Assembly (NCBI GenBank): GCA_958295665.1
Contig: OY282559.1
Span: 251,529,461-251,593,460 of the forward strand
DNA length: 64,000 bases
Reading direction: 5' to 3'
Origin: Tipula vernalis
Taxonomy: Eukaryota > Arthropoda > Insecta > Diptera > Tipulidae
Shown: in pieces, positions 35,620 to 48,770 of the stretch
Numbering within the stretch: position 1 is the first letter of the stretch
Layout of the letters: every line of letters begins with the position of its first letter
Translations under genes and position numbers: made by a program
Notes under the pieces: generated by a model
Told to the model about the DNA's origin: nothing
Database searches by the model: none
What the model saw: the letters and a program-made list of their open reading frames with translations, nothing else

Positions 35620-36831
35620 CCAGGGGTGCGATTCCGGTTCGATGATATGATAATGAAAAAACAAAAATATCATCGAATTTATCAATTGTTTTTGTCATTT
35701 TGATTTCGTCTTTGCTTTTTATCTTTTTAGTCTATTTTATCATCAACATGTCGAAAGCGATTCTGGTTAGATGATAGTCAAAAATGATAAAATTATCATT
35801 CTTGACAGAGAGTTTCCTCTCTTGATAATATTAAATATTGGTTAATTGGTTTCGTTTTCCAAAAAAATGGTTTTAAGCATGCGTGCATTAAAATTTTGTC
35901 AAGAGAGTTTCTCTCTTTGCAATAGTAAATATTCGTATTAGTTTCCAAAAAAATAATTTTGAGCATGCGAATTGAAATTTGATCTTATATCGGATATGAA
36001 ATAACAACCCAAAAGTTGTCATTATATGGGATATGAAATAATAACCCAAAAATTGTTTAAAACTTCAATTTTCCTAGAGATTTATTTTAAAAATATTCTG
36101 GAAAATGGACATATCGTTTTAAAATTAGAATGGAAATTTCCATTTTCCAGAATATTTCAAAGTTAAATCTCCGTTCTCTATTAATTATTGTTTTTAATTT
36201 TTAGTAAATCACTAAACATTAACACTATTAAATATTATTTTCTTAGAAAATTATTTTTCTACCCCAATGTTGTAAATTTGAAAAGTACACTAGTATAAAT
36301 TGTCTGCATTAAATTATATATCCACATTTACCAACGTTAACTAGTAAATGTGGACATTATCCAAATGTAGTAGGTAAATGTAGGTTGAAATCACATTGTG
36401 CAAAACACTAAAATCGGTTCACACTTGTTTTTAAGAAAATAAATTTTCGATTAATCGTTTAATATTCTCCGATTAATCAATCAATTTTAAACGGTCGACT
36501 AATCGATTAATCTAACAACGTTATACTAAAAACATGAATGGGCGAGCAAAATAATTTTTATCGTCGGTCATAAATACTTTTAGGCGATAAAAACAAAATG
36601 AAAAAATATTAATTTTTTTCACCAATTTTGACATAAGTATATCATACATCGTCAAACCCGAACCGCCATTTGTATTTTATCGATGATAATTATATCATTT
36701 TTAATTATCATCGAACCAGAATCGCTTTATATTATGTTGGTGGTAAAATAAAATGATAAAAGCAATTGAAAAATCCGATGATATTTTTGTTTTTTCATTA
36801 TCATATCATCGAACCAGAATCGAACCCTAGG
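35620..36831. mobile_element. Element with inverted repeats of about 190 bp and GATTCTGGTTCGATGAT motifs
   Basis: The left terminus GGGGTGCGATTCCGGTTCGA and the inverted right terminus AGGGTTCGATTCTGGTTCGA continue together through TGATATGATAATGAAAAAAC and about 150 further bases. The GCGATTCTGGTT-ATGAT word occurs at the end and again about 130 bp inside each arm. No coding sequence is present. The type is unknown. Confidence 0.75.
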
Positions 36832-39800
36832 AACTTGCAACACTAAGGGTGTTAAAATTGTATATTTTATTTTGGCTGGCAATCCATCGAGATACAAAAA
36901 TTAATAAAACAGCGCGATTTATTATAATGAGTATCAAGAAAAAATTTCTTAAAATATAATTATTGGAAAGAAACACGAAAATTTATTATTGGAGATCGAA
37001 ATAAAAATAGCCATTAGAAACAAAAATAATAAATTGAATATTTGGACAAATTTACTAATTGCTCTGAAACATTAAAATTAATTTTAAAATATTCTGGGAA
37101 AATGGAGATTTATTTTTAAAATTGCTCCATCAACCTTACATATCAAATTTAATTTATCACTGGCGTACAAATTAGGGAATAAAAATTATTAAATTTGGTG
37201 GTTTGTTTCGATTTTTTATTTTATTTTGTTACTAATTTTTTTCAATTTTAAATTGTCACTTTTATTTTTAGTAAATGCACGATATTTTTACTTTCGTTAA
37301 TTATTGTAAAAATATATGATTTTCATTATTTTAACGATTTTCGTAAGAGGAAGCATTCGCCCATTATATTATATTATTGAATAGATGAATAAAGTTCTTA
37401 TCTTGACTGTAGGTAGACAAATTGTCAGAATGACACATGTATAACTTTTTTACCAATACCAAAACAACGCTTCTTTTCGCGATTTGGTTTTACTTTTTTT
37501 CTAGAAGTTTATTACACTTAACAAAAATGAGTGTCTTTTGGCCGTAACAATGGAATCAAAAACATAGTAGATGTTTAGGGCGGTGGTTATATGGAATAAC
37601 AATTCGTACAAATTGGTAAGAATTCATGAGAAGGTTCATGTGTTCAAAGGCAGTCTTTGTGGGACCAAAAATGCAAACAATACCATATTGGGGAATTAAA
37701 TGAAAAACTATCGGGCGACATTTTGCTTACGGTGAAATGCATTCTCGAAAATTAGACATTTAGAATCAAATGTAGATTGCGTCATTCTATAATTTGCTTC
37801 GATGAACTTTTTATCATTGTCTCTAATTTTTCCAATTGATCTTCCTAACTTTCTATTCTCAGCTTTAGATCAGCTAACAGACCCCTCTGGCATTTTCCAG
37901 TAAAATCATTTTTGAAATTTATTTGTGCTAAGTTTTCGTACCCGCATTGCTTAGCCTAAATTAAAGCTAACTATAATAAAAATTGATAGATCGCGCTACA
38001 CGACATCAACTTCGCGTTATACAAAGTCTTGCTATAAATTGTTAAGTTAGTTAAGCGTCATTATATTTTAAGATCAAATTTTTGTTAAACAATGTTGCGT
38101 AACAATCCCAGGGTTTACCCTTGTCCTACACTATATAACGTCCAAGACATAAAACATGTATATTTACGGTATCTTAAATACTTAATATAGTCACAATTAT
38201 TATTTCTATTATTTTCTTCAGTTACAGGCAACATTTAGTTAAGCATGGTCTTGAACTTAATTCAGAGATTCACACATTCTGTTAAACAATGTTCTTCTTA
38301 AAAAAACAATCAGATAACAATGTATTATTATTCCAAAGAAATCTCGTGTGGCACTAGGGACCGAAATAAATTACAAAACTTTTAAAAATAAGCAATAGCA
38401 TTTACACAAACACACTCTCACACTCAGACTTTCATTTATAAAAAGACAAAAGCAACGAAAGAAAGAACAAAATTATAATATTCCCAGAACCTCTTAACAA
38501 TAAGAACTACATACTTCAACAATTATAAAATTTTTAACAAATAGATAGTGTTTCGGTTCTCTTTAGTCGACTCTCGCTGCTGTTCGCTATATATTATTGT
38601 TAAAAACAAATATTTTCAAGAAACAGACAGTTTCTAATTATTTTCATATCCACTTAACCTCATTTTCTTTTTACGTTTTGTTTTTCATCATTTTCCAGTA
38701 CAATATTATATGTACACAGTAGTTTTTCATTTTCTTTATTTACACCATATTTAGAGACACACACACGTATATGTATATAAAAAATAAAGAGTCAGAGCCC
38801 AGAGACGAACAAAGTGGAAAATGAAGATGAAAAAACATGTAATATAACGAGCATTACAAAAAAAAACCGTTTTTTTATTTTTATTTCGGAAAATAAAAGG
38901 AAACGTGATTTACTGATGTCTTAATTTTCATTTCTATAAAACAACAACAAAAAAAAACGAAAAGAAAATTTTTTCTTGAGATTTTCTTCATTTTTATCTC
39001 AACTTGAACACAACAATAATAATAATAATGATAATAGTAATAATAAGAAAACAACGGGATACATACAGCACAATGTACATTATATACTAACGAATATTTC
39101 TTTTTGGTTTTGTTTTGCTTTTCTTAACATTTTTTCTTCCAAAACCGACATTACTTATATCCCATGTTATTATGTTTAGGATCTTTTCAGTAGTACACCA
39201 TCACATATCTCGTAAATAAATACTTACAGTGCGTTATTTGGATATTGATCGATTTTCTCGTTACATGTCGATATATGTACATACATATACTGTTATTAAT
39301 GGCAAAAAGGTTGTTTTTCTTACATACACATCTTGGTGTACGGTTGGGTATAATCCAATTGAGAAAAGTGTTGTGTATTGATCGTGGGAGGTAAATATGA
39401 CGCCAATTAAATTAAATTTAATTCCGGTGGTTTTAGAATTTTTTCTATGAACCATATATTCATACATGAAGAAGTGTAAAAAAGTAAAATATAAAAAATC
39501 TGCTTCCGTTCGATGTCTGGCGCGACGTACAACTTTATAATGTTTGTACGTGTGTTTGTACATAATTTACTCGTGTGTTGAATGCTTTAATGAAAATTGT
39601 TAACATAATGTGTGAAGACATGTTCATATATCACCGTTAAGTATTTTAATTTAAATAAATCGAGGTGTACAGAACAAGGTTATTGAATTTCAAATTACAA
39701 TTGACGGGTTGGTTAGGCCAAGGTTAAGTTTCAATATTGATAGATCCACGCGATTTTACCATTAAAATTAAACAAATATTTAATTTATTTTATTTTGCTT

Positions 39801-40282
39801 TCTTACGGCAAAATTATTTTTATTTTAATTTTCATAAGATCTGTTTCGATTACACGTAATCTTCTTCAGTTATTGGGGTAAACCGAGAAAATAATTTCAT
39901 TTCCATCTTTGTGTACCTTGAAAACATCTCTAGTATAATCTGTTTTTGGCAGTATTAATCTATTGGAACCTTTGAAAAAATGAGCTGCTAGTTTCCTCAG
40001 TATAAAACTGTGTGGAATTAAAGAGTTTTCGTGTAAATCACTAAGTAACCTTTATTAAAAAAGCAGAGTTTTGCTGCAAATTATTAAATACTATGATCGA
40101 ATACTACTATACGATCGAATAAATGAGCTTCGATTTGAAATAAGAGAAGAAATCAAGAAACTTTGAAAAATTCGTATTTTGTCAATATAGAAAAACTTTA
40201 AGAATTTTATTAGTTTAAATAAAGTGAAATGAGATTATTGAAAAAGGGTTATTCATTACTAACATTAATTCTATACCACACA
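36832..40282. other. Intron-like DNA with an (AAT)n microsatellite
   Basis: No gene is supported. (AAT)n lies at 39012-39046. The 100-codon minus frame at 39261-39563 has no domain. From about 38.4 to 39.7 kb the sequence looks single-copy, with TACATACATATAC-type words common in fly introns. Confidence 0.55.
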
Positions 40283-40838
40283 TAAAAAGGGTAGTAAATC
40301 TAACGTTTGCAATTTAATTTAGCTCTAAATTCAAAGACGAATGAATATTTTTCAAAGCGGTTTGTGTTGCAGTATGGAACACAATTTCTTCAAATGACTT
40401 CCACGGCTGGCATTACAGTACCCCTTCTGTCAACCCAATTTTTCAGAACATTTTCGATTGTATGGACTCTTATCTAATCAATGGCAACTTCGATTTGTTC
40501 TTTCAAGTCTTGGGTAGTTTCTGGATGGTTAGCATAACACTTATCCGTAACGGCTCCCCACAAAAAAAAGCTCAACGGAATCAAATTGCAGTTTCAAATA
40601 GCAGAAATTTCATTTCTACTGAATTTTTCACGTAAATTACTTAAAGTTTGGGGAGAAGACTCACCACCTTGAAAGTAGGTTTTCAATATTTTCCAATTTT
40701 GTTCAAGCGTAAAGCGATCCATTTCGTAAATGTCAAACATTAAACTAATTTTCTGTCATAACACGAATAACGTACGTATTGTCACACTCGAAATAAACGG
40801 TAGTTGAAATTGCAAACGCTAGATGGACCACCCGTTAT
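40283..40838 (-). mobile_element. Internally deleted mariner-like element
   Basis: The inverted ends share GGGTRGTNNATCTARCGTTT and GCAATTT (40289-40315 and 40807-40833). On the minus strand the first codons read MDRFTLEQNWKILKTYFQGG, then SNLREKFSRNE. The text then passes directly to the C-terminal part FFLWGAVTDKCYANHPETTQ, then ENVLKNWVDR. The DNA-binding start and the very end of a mariner transposase are kept, and the catalytic centre is gone. At about 555 bp it is a non-autonomous derivative. Confidence 0.8.
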
Positions 40839-40845
40839 TACATAC

Positions 40846-41173
40846 TGTTACGTTTTTGCCTTATCAATTAAGGTTCGTATCACTGGATTGTGAATAAAAC
40901 CAATTCAATTTAATTTATCACCCACGAATTTATTTAGTTAACACAAGAATTATTACAACCAGTTTATTAATAAAAATTCACAAAACCACTTTATATAAAT
41001 TATTCTCAAATTTTACTGTACACTTATAATTTTTATTTCCACTAAAACACTTTTTAAATCACTTTTTAATTACTTTTTAGTCTTCACACTATCGCTTTCC
41101 AAATACTACTAATAATCTTACAAGTTTACTTTATCGCGTTCCAAATACTAATAATCCATTTCGATCTTGTTCG
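40846..41173 (-). mobile_element. Truncated LTR copy
   Basis: This matches the solo LTR at 16298 from its TGTTACG end through GATCTTGTTCG, then stops abruptly. The other third of the LTR (from the TATA box onward in plus coordinates) is missing. It starts 7 bp from the mariner element. Confidence 0.8.
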
Positions 41174-42680
41174 ATCAAATTGTATGTGTGGTGAATTTCA
41201 CAAAAAATGTATCTGCTAGTCATAAACTGACACTTGATATTAGAAATTTTAAAATTATTTGTGATTAGCGTATTGAAGATGAAAAACAATTCCTTCATAC
41301 TAAACTATTAAGTTTTATGAAGCATAGTGAGCTTAAAATGCAAGGACAAAATAAAATTACCGAGCAATTGACTGTAACCGTAAAAGAGATTAATTTAGAA
41401 TTAAAAGTTGCGGTGGATTTGCAAGGCGATCTTATGCGCCCTAGATTGCTGATAAATAACCAAAGATAATAAAACCAACAGTTCAATATTTCGTCATCAA
41501 TTCGCACATCCCCTAAAAAACAGTCATAAGACAGAAAAAGTAAATTTTTAGGTAAATTAATATAAAGTTCAATTTTTATGCTCTTTATTTAAATAAAACC
41601 ACCATAATTGTAACATTAAAAAAGTTGTTAATATCGGCATCACAATAGCATAATGTATTTGTCTCTAAACTGCGTTTTTGGGTTCACACGATTTTTAGAG
41701 GATGTGTGAATTGTTGATGCACTTATTCTTTCCTTCTTTATGAGTTGATACTGAAAATTCAAGAAGTAATCAGAAAAGCTTGTCTGGTGAATTCAAAGCT
41801 ATGCTGAGCTCAAAATGAGAAGTATTCCGCTCTACGTTTGCTGATAAACTGAAAGCAAAACCAGTAAATTTAAATGCACTTTTATCAAAAATTCAGTTAG
41901 TAGTCTGAATAGCAGTGACATGGTCATGAATGACATTGATACAATATATCGTGCTTTCCAAATGTTAGTAAAAGTATATACTTGCCATACAAGCAACAGA
42001 AGTAGCATATTTTACAGAATTTTAATATTAAAACTGTTACACCGTAATGTTGGCTTCATTTATCCAGACTTGACCATTCTCTAACTACTGAGGATGATAT
42101 TTTGGTTCTGGCTAGCATAACTTTAAGTACCAGTTTTTTAAAAGTGAGTAAAGATATTCATGATTTAGAATATGTTTGCTTTATATTGAGGATTATTAAT
42201 GATCATCTTCATTGGGCTCTAAATCCGGAAACGTGATCACCTGGTATATTTATTAGACCCTATTACAATCGAAATTTTCGGATACCGGTTGTACACTCTA
42301 ATATAAACTCCGGACAAACTACTTTGACATCGATGTACTACCACAAAGCCCCTAAATTAAAGTTAAAAGCTAAATATTTTTGCTTGGGAATCTTGAAAAC
42401 CATTACAATGTGATTATTATCATACGGCTTACTAAAAGTTTCAATTCTACAGGAAAGGGGAAGGAGCTTCCATCGTGTAAAGATTCTACTGGATATACGA
42501 GCGCTTACCTCCGTTCGGCGAATAAAACGGCGCTTTCTGGTATTAAAAAGTTAGGGCATGGTTTAACGCACATCAACTTAAAAAATGTATATGAATCACC
42601 CATAAGTTCTAAAGGCTTTTGACTAATTCATTCGTTAATTTGTTAACCTCATGAGAATTAATGGTTTAATTAGTCTGGAG
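41174..42680. other. Unassigned region with weak coding traces
   Basis: At about 41271-41466 a plus frame reads KQFLHTKLLSFMKHSELKMQ, then ITEQLTVTVKEINLELKVAV. It has helical spacing but no motif I know. An 80-codon frame at 42380-42622 has TGYTSAYLRSANKTALSGIK. It may be the interior of an old retroelement near the LTR copies, but I see no protease, polymerase or integrase motif. Confidence 0.35.
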
Positions 42681-43265
42681 CCTCAAGTACTTATGAATGG
42701 CCCATATGACAAATTTGAAAGTTGATGTATGTGAGTCACTAGCCAAACTTTTCAATGGGTTATATGACAATTCTGAAGATTGTTATGGAACATGGTAAAG
42801 GGTTGGCCTATACAATAAAATCACTGGCGTTGTCTCAAGTACTTATGAATGATCCATATGACAAATTTGAAAGTTGATATATGTGAGATCTCTTTCTAAC
42901 TTTTGAATGGATGACACGAAAATTCTGAATATTGTCATAGAAAGTGCGCCTGCACAATGAAATCACAACTAGGGTTGACAAATTATCGGTTGAATTATTC
43001 AAAAGCATTTAATACTTATGAATGTTTTATGTGATAAATTAATGAAAGTTGATGCATGTGAGATCCCTTCCTAATTTTTGAACTGGTCATACGAAAATCG
43101 TGAATTTTGCCTTGTGAAGGGTTGGCCTATTCAATGAAAGTCGATTGGGTTGACAAATTTACCGTTGAATAAATTAGAGGTGTTTAATACGTTAAGTTAC
43201 GATTTAAATGATAAAAATTAAACATTGATTTTTTGCAAGTGGGACCCTTCCTAACTTATCTATGA
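42681..43265. repeat. Tandem repeat, 152-174 bp, about four units
   Basis: The anchor ACTTATGAAT occurs at 42689 and 42841, then AATACTTATGAATG near 43012 and a degenerate AATACGTTAAGTTAC near 43187. Units share TATGACAAATTTGAAAGTTG, ATGTGAGATC and AAGGGTTGGCCTAT. Divergence between units is high, so the array is old. Confidence 0.8.
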
Positions 43266-43353
43266 AAATAAATAGATGGTCTTGAATTTATTTTGCCGTA
43301 CTTAATTGTTCTATTTGTATTAAATGTTTATTTTTAATAGGTTAATCTTATCT

Positions 43354-43738
43354 CGTTACAGTGACACCTAGGGTGTGATAGAATAAGTTAAATTAATAGC
43401 TCAATGGTTTACGGTACTAAAATGGGATTTTCCATGATAAAACTGTTCTAAATGTTTCTAGACTATTCTTACTGAAAAAGTCATGAAATTTCTAGAAGTT
43501 TGGTTTGTGTAAATAAAACGGCGAACGAAGTCGAATTGGATTATTAGTATTTGATAAGCGATAGTGTGAAGAATAAAAAGGAATTAAAAAGTGATTTAAA
43601 ATGTGTAGAAGTGCAATTTAAAAAGTAAAAGTGATCAGTAAAATTGTGCGAATAAATTCGTTGGTAATAAATTGAATTGTTTTCTTTGATTCCCAATCAA
43701 GTGATTTGAACCTTGATTGAAAAGGGAAAAACGTAACA
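43354..43738 (+). mobile_element. LTR copy, plus orientation, internally deleted
   Basis: It runs from GTTACAGTGACACCTAGGG to AAAAACGTAACA, the reverse complement of the 16298 solo LTR, with its middle shortened. Its TATA area has decayed to TAAATAAAACGGCG. No clear duplication is seen. Confidence 0.8.
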
Positions 43739-46281
43739 ATATTTTTAAATTATATCTAATACTCAAACCATTTCCGCACTGGCTTGTGTACTAAAAGTAG
43801 AACATTTACATTTTAAGGTGTACAATTACCTTATAGTTTTGGGTAGGTATTTTTGATCTGACAAAAATCAATTTTTTTTTATTTTCATAACAGTAATTTA
43901 AATTGAATGTACTAAAATATTTAATGGTTTAGTTCTATGACTAATTTTTAATACATTTTCTAGTACGCTTCAATCATCTGATCGCAGTTGTTCTAATTTT
44001 AATTTGTCAAAGTTTACTGAAGCAGAAGATTATAATGGCTTATTTCAACTTGATATTACTAAGAGGCAGGCCATCATGATTTTACGCCTATCCGATGACT
44101 TTTGCTTTAATATCAGCCTACGTACTGTAAATTTGGCTACGATGCACAATTCATCACTAACTCAACTGTAGCGCCCTTTCTTGTATATAGTTGAGATTTG
44201 AATAACTAAAGAAGGATAAATTCTCAGCTTTCCAAAAATATATCCCCAGACCAGTTTTTTAGCCAAGACAAGTGAGCGATGAATTGTGCATCGCTTCCGG
44301 AATAATTCCTGATCCCTGGTAGTTATATTTCATTCGTTCGATTTTTAAATCTGTCAGAAGATGAGCAATTATTCTTTCTGCCATACCAAAATTTGTCGAA
44401 ACCAAGGTACTAAAATTCTTGCTACATATTGATCCTGTTTCTACATCATTTTTGTGTTTTTCCTTACCGATTGTATATTTAGTATATTTAATATATAAAT
44501 AAATAAGAAATAAATAAACTAAGAAAAATTTCAAAATATACTAACAAAACAATTAGGAGAAAATTGTTAAAAAAAGATACTCCTTGCAAGACTATGAGTC
44601 TTAACTGGATACTTTCTTAAAAATAGAATTTGTTTAGAAAGTTTAATTAAAATTTGAGTTTGAGTTGCAACTTAAAATTTTGATTATATCCGAAGAACGG
44701 TTTCGGTTTCTATCATCACTACGAAGCTTTATGATTAGATTAACAAAATCTAGTGATCAGACAATTTGGTGATCTCTAATTCCAACGGCAGCAGGAACCA
44801 ACATTTTATGGCGAAGTATTCTGAAATAATGGTTTCAGATAACATTTACAAAACAATTCTTGAGAATATCGCCGATTGTATAGAAACTCATGCTTGAGTG
44901 CTAGACCTACCGCAAATGTTGTTACCTTTCGATTATCTTTCTGGTCATATATATTTGTTTGTGTGTTTTGAAAACACAAGGCGAAATAATGTTTATCTCT
45001 CTATCTACATTTTCAAAATCTGTAATTGCCTTTATAATCAGGACCGAACATAATTTTCCACATTCAAATTGACCGAAAATCCAAGTATCATTGGATAAAT
45101 ATGACCCGCAACAACACGTAACCCATATGTGGATTTGAGATGGTATACAATGAAAATCCAATTATATAAGATTACGTTATATGAACCAGAGATTCAAAAG
45201 CTTTTACAACACACACAAACAGTTAATCCAAATGAGCAGATAGAAAAGAACAATTTTCCTTTTAATTGAGTTTAATTACACTTTAATCCCTAAATTTAGT
45301 ATTTTAAAATTACACCTTCGAATGCTATATGAGGTTATGTGTGTGTGTGTGTATATATATAGAAAAATAGCAAAGTATATAATATTTATTATATAGAGGA
45401 AAATTGTCTGAAAATAGATTAAACGATACAAACGATAATCACAGAAAAATAGAGATAAATTACAGAGAAAATTCTAATTTTTTTTAATTCACTTGGGAAA
45501 ATTTAAACACATTTTCTTTATACATATACGATGTATAGTATAAGAGTATACATGCCAGTTAAAGAGATCTCCGTTGCGGTACGTTTGGGTCCTATACAAA
45601 AAATAAATAAATAAAACATGGAAGGATATAAATTAAACTCGAACAGTTTTTCACACAGTACATTCCTGCTCCCACACTCTGCTCGCATACAATACATACA
45701 TCGTAATCCAAAAATTGGATACCATGAAAACAATCAAAATACTTCAATATCCTTTTTAAGGCATTTTTTACGGGTATATATACACGAATATGTTCACGAG
45801 AGATCCCCCAAATAATTATGTTATCCAATATGAATTTGATACAATAGAATTCCTCTTATTCCATTCTTATATAAATACCATAAACCGTACATTTCTTGTG
45901 TTAAATGTGTTCAAGGAAACAAATGTAAAATGAAAGCTATATCCATTAGTATTAAAATAAGAACGAACGAATATAAGATAAAAAAAAAATCGAAATACAG
46001 AAATATCCGCCTTCTTCAAATTTTCTGTGTTATTTAGTATTCTTGAAGGATAAAATGTTGTATTTGAATTTGAAATTTCCGTTTTCTAACATTTTTTCAT
46101 CTCTCAATCCGCATGTATCGGAGTCGAGATATACGTTTTCTTTGTTAACAATATATAACAATAATATTGCAATTTAAGATTGATTTATACGTAGAGCTAG
46201 TTAAAATATGTACATCCAATAAATTTTCTAATTGATTGGAGATGAAAAATTTAAAAAAATAAAATAAAACTGTTGAAATAC
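43739..46281. other. Intron-like DNA downstream of the robo exon
   Basis: No further exon is recognisable on the minus strand, although the next part of the Ig1 domain (the YxCxAxN strand) should follow somewhere. (TG)n lies at 45338-45352. Open frames at 44259-45828 lack domains. Confidence 0.55.
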
Positions 46282-46468
46282 CTTAAAAAAAATAATGATC
46301 CTTCCGGCAGGATGACACGACGTTCCGATGGCACTAATGGCGTCCCATTGTGATACCAAGATATTTCTGGTTGCGGTCGACCAGCTGCTTTACAATTCAG
46401 CGTTAGGGGTTCCTCCCGTGCTGCAATTGCATCAGCTGGGTGTTCTAAAATTCGAGGTCGCTGCTGTG
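46282..46468 (-). CDS. robo: Roundabout (Robo) receptor, first Ig-domain exon
   Basis: This internal exon has a TGTTCTTCTATTTACAG acceptor just upstream (exon from 46468) and an AAG|GTATTT donor (exon to 46282). It starts with two bases of a split codon and ends with two bases of another. It encodes 61 full codons: RPRILEHPADAIA, then EEPLTLNCKAAGRP, then EISWYHNGTPL and RRVILPEGSLFFL. PRIxEHPxD at the start, the first Ig cysteine in LNCKAxGRP, the core Trp in ISWY, and LPxGSLFFLR at the end are the pattern of Ig1 of Robo receptors, the Slit-binding domain of this axon-guidance family. Ig1 is normally completed by the next exon, which would supply the second cysteine; I cannot find it here. 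Which paralogue is unclear; LP-GSLFFL is closer to robo2/robo3 and vertebrate ROBO than to fly robo1 as I recall them. Confidence 0.85.
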
Positions 46469-48691
46469 CTGTAAATAGAAGAACATTTTAAATTAGCATT
46501 TTGTGATTGAAATATTTATTTCTCTATTTTTTATTTGAAGTTATTGCTTTATTTTATCTAGAAACTTCTGGTTATTGACAGAATGCACCAGACAATTCCG
46601 TTCAAGAAATTCAAACAAATATTTTATTGACTGAGAAAATGCAAATTGAACTTTTTGGTTCTAAATAATTATTTCTAGGCCAATTAAATACATTTTGGGA
46701 TTTTTTAAATATAAAATAGTATAGAATTACACATTAATCAAATCACCAGAAGATGTTAGCGAAAATAAAACAATACTTTTGGAATTATATCGAAATGCTA
46801 GATGCGGAGGGATGTTCTTTTCGTTTTTCAATGGGTTTACTGTTTTAAGCTTACGAAAGTCTTGCCGAACAAATATTATTGCATGTATGTAAGTGTGATT
46901 ATTGGCGAGAGGAATAAATAAATAAAACCTAAAATCAACACAAAATCTAGGCATATACATGCAACATACAACATCATCCGGCATTTGAAAATCATTAGTC
47001 GAATCAAAACCAACAAAAATGTTTATACAAACTGTACTATTGCAATACATACACAAAATAAAACCTACTATTTCTGTAAGTATTAGTGTTAGTATAATCT
47101 TCACATAGTTCGATTTTAAATTGTAGTTTGTACCATAAATAGTGGAGAATATCTCTAACACTTATAGAATAGGATTTGGATTTAATAGTATGCGTGCGTC
47201 ATATGTACAATACGGTTTATATAAAAACTTTTGTTGGTGTTTGCCGAATACTTTATCTCATTTTGTTGTGAAAATATCTACTATATATGGCCGCATCAAC
47301 AAGTATTTTAAATATTTTTATGTTTCATACAAACGAACGAATAATAATACAACTATAATTGTGTGTGATATCGACTAGGAAAATTAAAAAAATAAAACCT
47401 AACATCAAAATAAAATCTAAGCATACACATGCAGAATACGAAATTAAACGATTAAGACCAATTCCGGTAAGAATCAAAACGAAAATCACACACGAGCAAA
47501 ACCAACATAAAGTTTGCATGTGTTGTGTACCATAAGTGACTCGAATAATGTACATATAATAATTCCTGCTGTTACTGGGCTTGGTTAAGCGGAGCATAAA
47601 CAATATAAAACCTATAGAAATGTTGGTAAAAAATTGCAGTCAAGTTATGTTTCATTTAATTCGTGCTTGAGTGATTTAAAGCACATAGGGTAGGTTTATG
47701 CTATTAAGTTAACGAACATAGCTCACTGAGACCATCAATGAAAAAAAGTTAGATGACTCGATGCCAATAAATTATCGAAGATATAAAATTTGTAAATTTC
47801 GTTTTGATTCCGTACGCATATGTACATCGATTCGACTCTACCAGGAATGTCTTACCATTCAATGATAATGGTTCGTCCTCCAAATCTCAATTAGGTTCCC
47901 ATATTAATTATTTGACCTAAAAATGTGACTTAATTTAAATATTGAGCGAACAATAGCTTTTTCAATCAGGGTATATTTCAATCAATGATGATTCAATAGT
48001 TATATGTTTTCACATAATTATTTCGCGAGTTTAGCGTGAACTTGCTCGTTGTTTTTTTTGCCACATCATTTGTCTATTGTCTATAAAAATTATTAGGAAA
48101 ATTCCCATTAACGGTAGATTCCCATTAAGTAGATATTTAATTATTTTTCACATCAAATACTATTATTTTTTATATAAAAACACGTTTTTTTCAACTTTAA
48201 AGCTCTCTGTTGGTAAACTAGGACAAAAATAAATTCAGTTTTACACTTTTCTGAAAGGCTGTTATTTTAACTGTTAAATGCTGTTTTGAGTATATTATGA
48301 TGTTCGGGTCAGTGCCATCTATCGGCCAACACATAAACTTAGATCTATCTGATTATAACATCTAAGATAACGGAACTTTTTTAAATTTAATTACATACTA
48401 ATTTAGGCTGATCTACATGATACCTTTCTAAAATAGTATGACCCCTACCAGTTATAACAACCGAAAACATAACATTTTACATGGAAGCAAAAAATCAGAT
48501 TTGAAAAATTGTGAAAACTATAATATCAAATAACGGGACAAGCGAAGGTTAAAAAACATAAACGAATATGTACCCCGTTATTTTGAATGAGGAACACGAA
48601 AACAATAAAAAAAATTCAAATCTAAGAGATGAAGTTTGGACGTGATCCGAAATATAAAATAATCACCCATATATAACCATAATATATATGT

Positions 48692-48694
<3 letters not shown>
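46469..48694. other. Intron-like DNA upstream of the robo exon, with a local duplication
   Basis: AATAAAACCTAAAATCAAC, then AAATCTAGGCATA and ACATGCA near 46920, recurs diverged near 47388, 460 bp away. The 144-codon minus frame at 46727-47161 overlaps this repeat, has no domain and no coding signature, and is not called. Confidence 0.5.

Positions 48695-48767
<73 letters not shown>
48695..48767. repeat. (TA)n microsatellite, left block
   Basis: About 36 TA units end directly at the CAGTGGCG end of the next element. Confidence 0.95.

Positions 48768-48770
<3 letters not shown>

Noticed and set aside
40846..43738. A complete LTR retrotransposon between the LTR copies at 40846 and 43354
   Set aside because: The two LTRs are in opposite orientation and carry different deletions, and no gag, protease, polymerase or integrase motif is visible between them.
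45518..45828. Overlapping 65-78-codon frames downstream of the robo exon as candidate next exon
   Set aside because: None contains the expected YxCxAxN strand of Ig1 or fits the split codon phase.
46727..47161. 144-codon minus-strand frame just upstream of the robo exon
   Set aside because: No signal-peptide-like start, no domain, overlaps a local sequence duplication and lacks a plausible splice link to the Ig exon.
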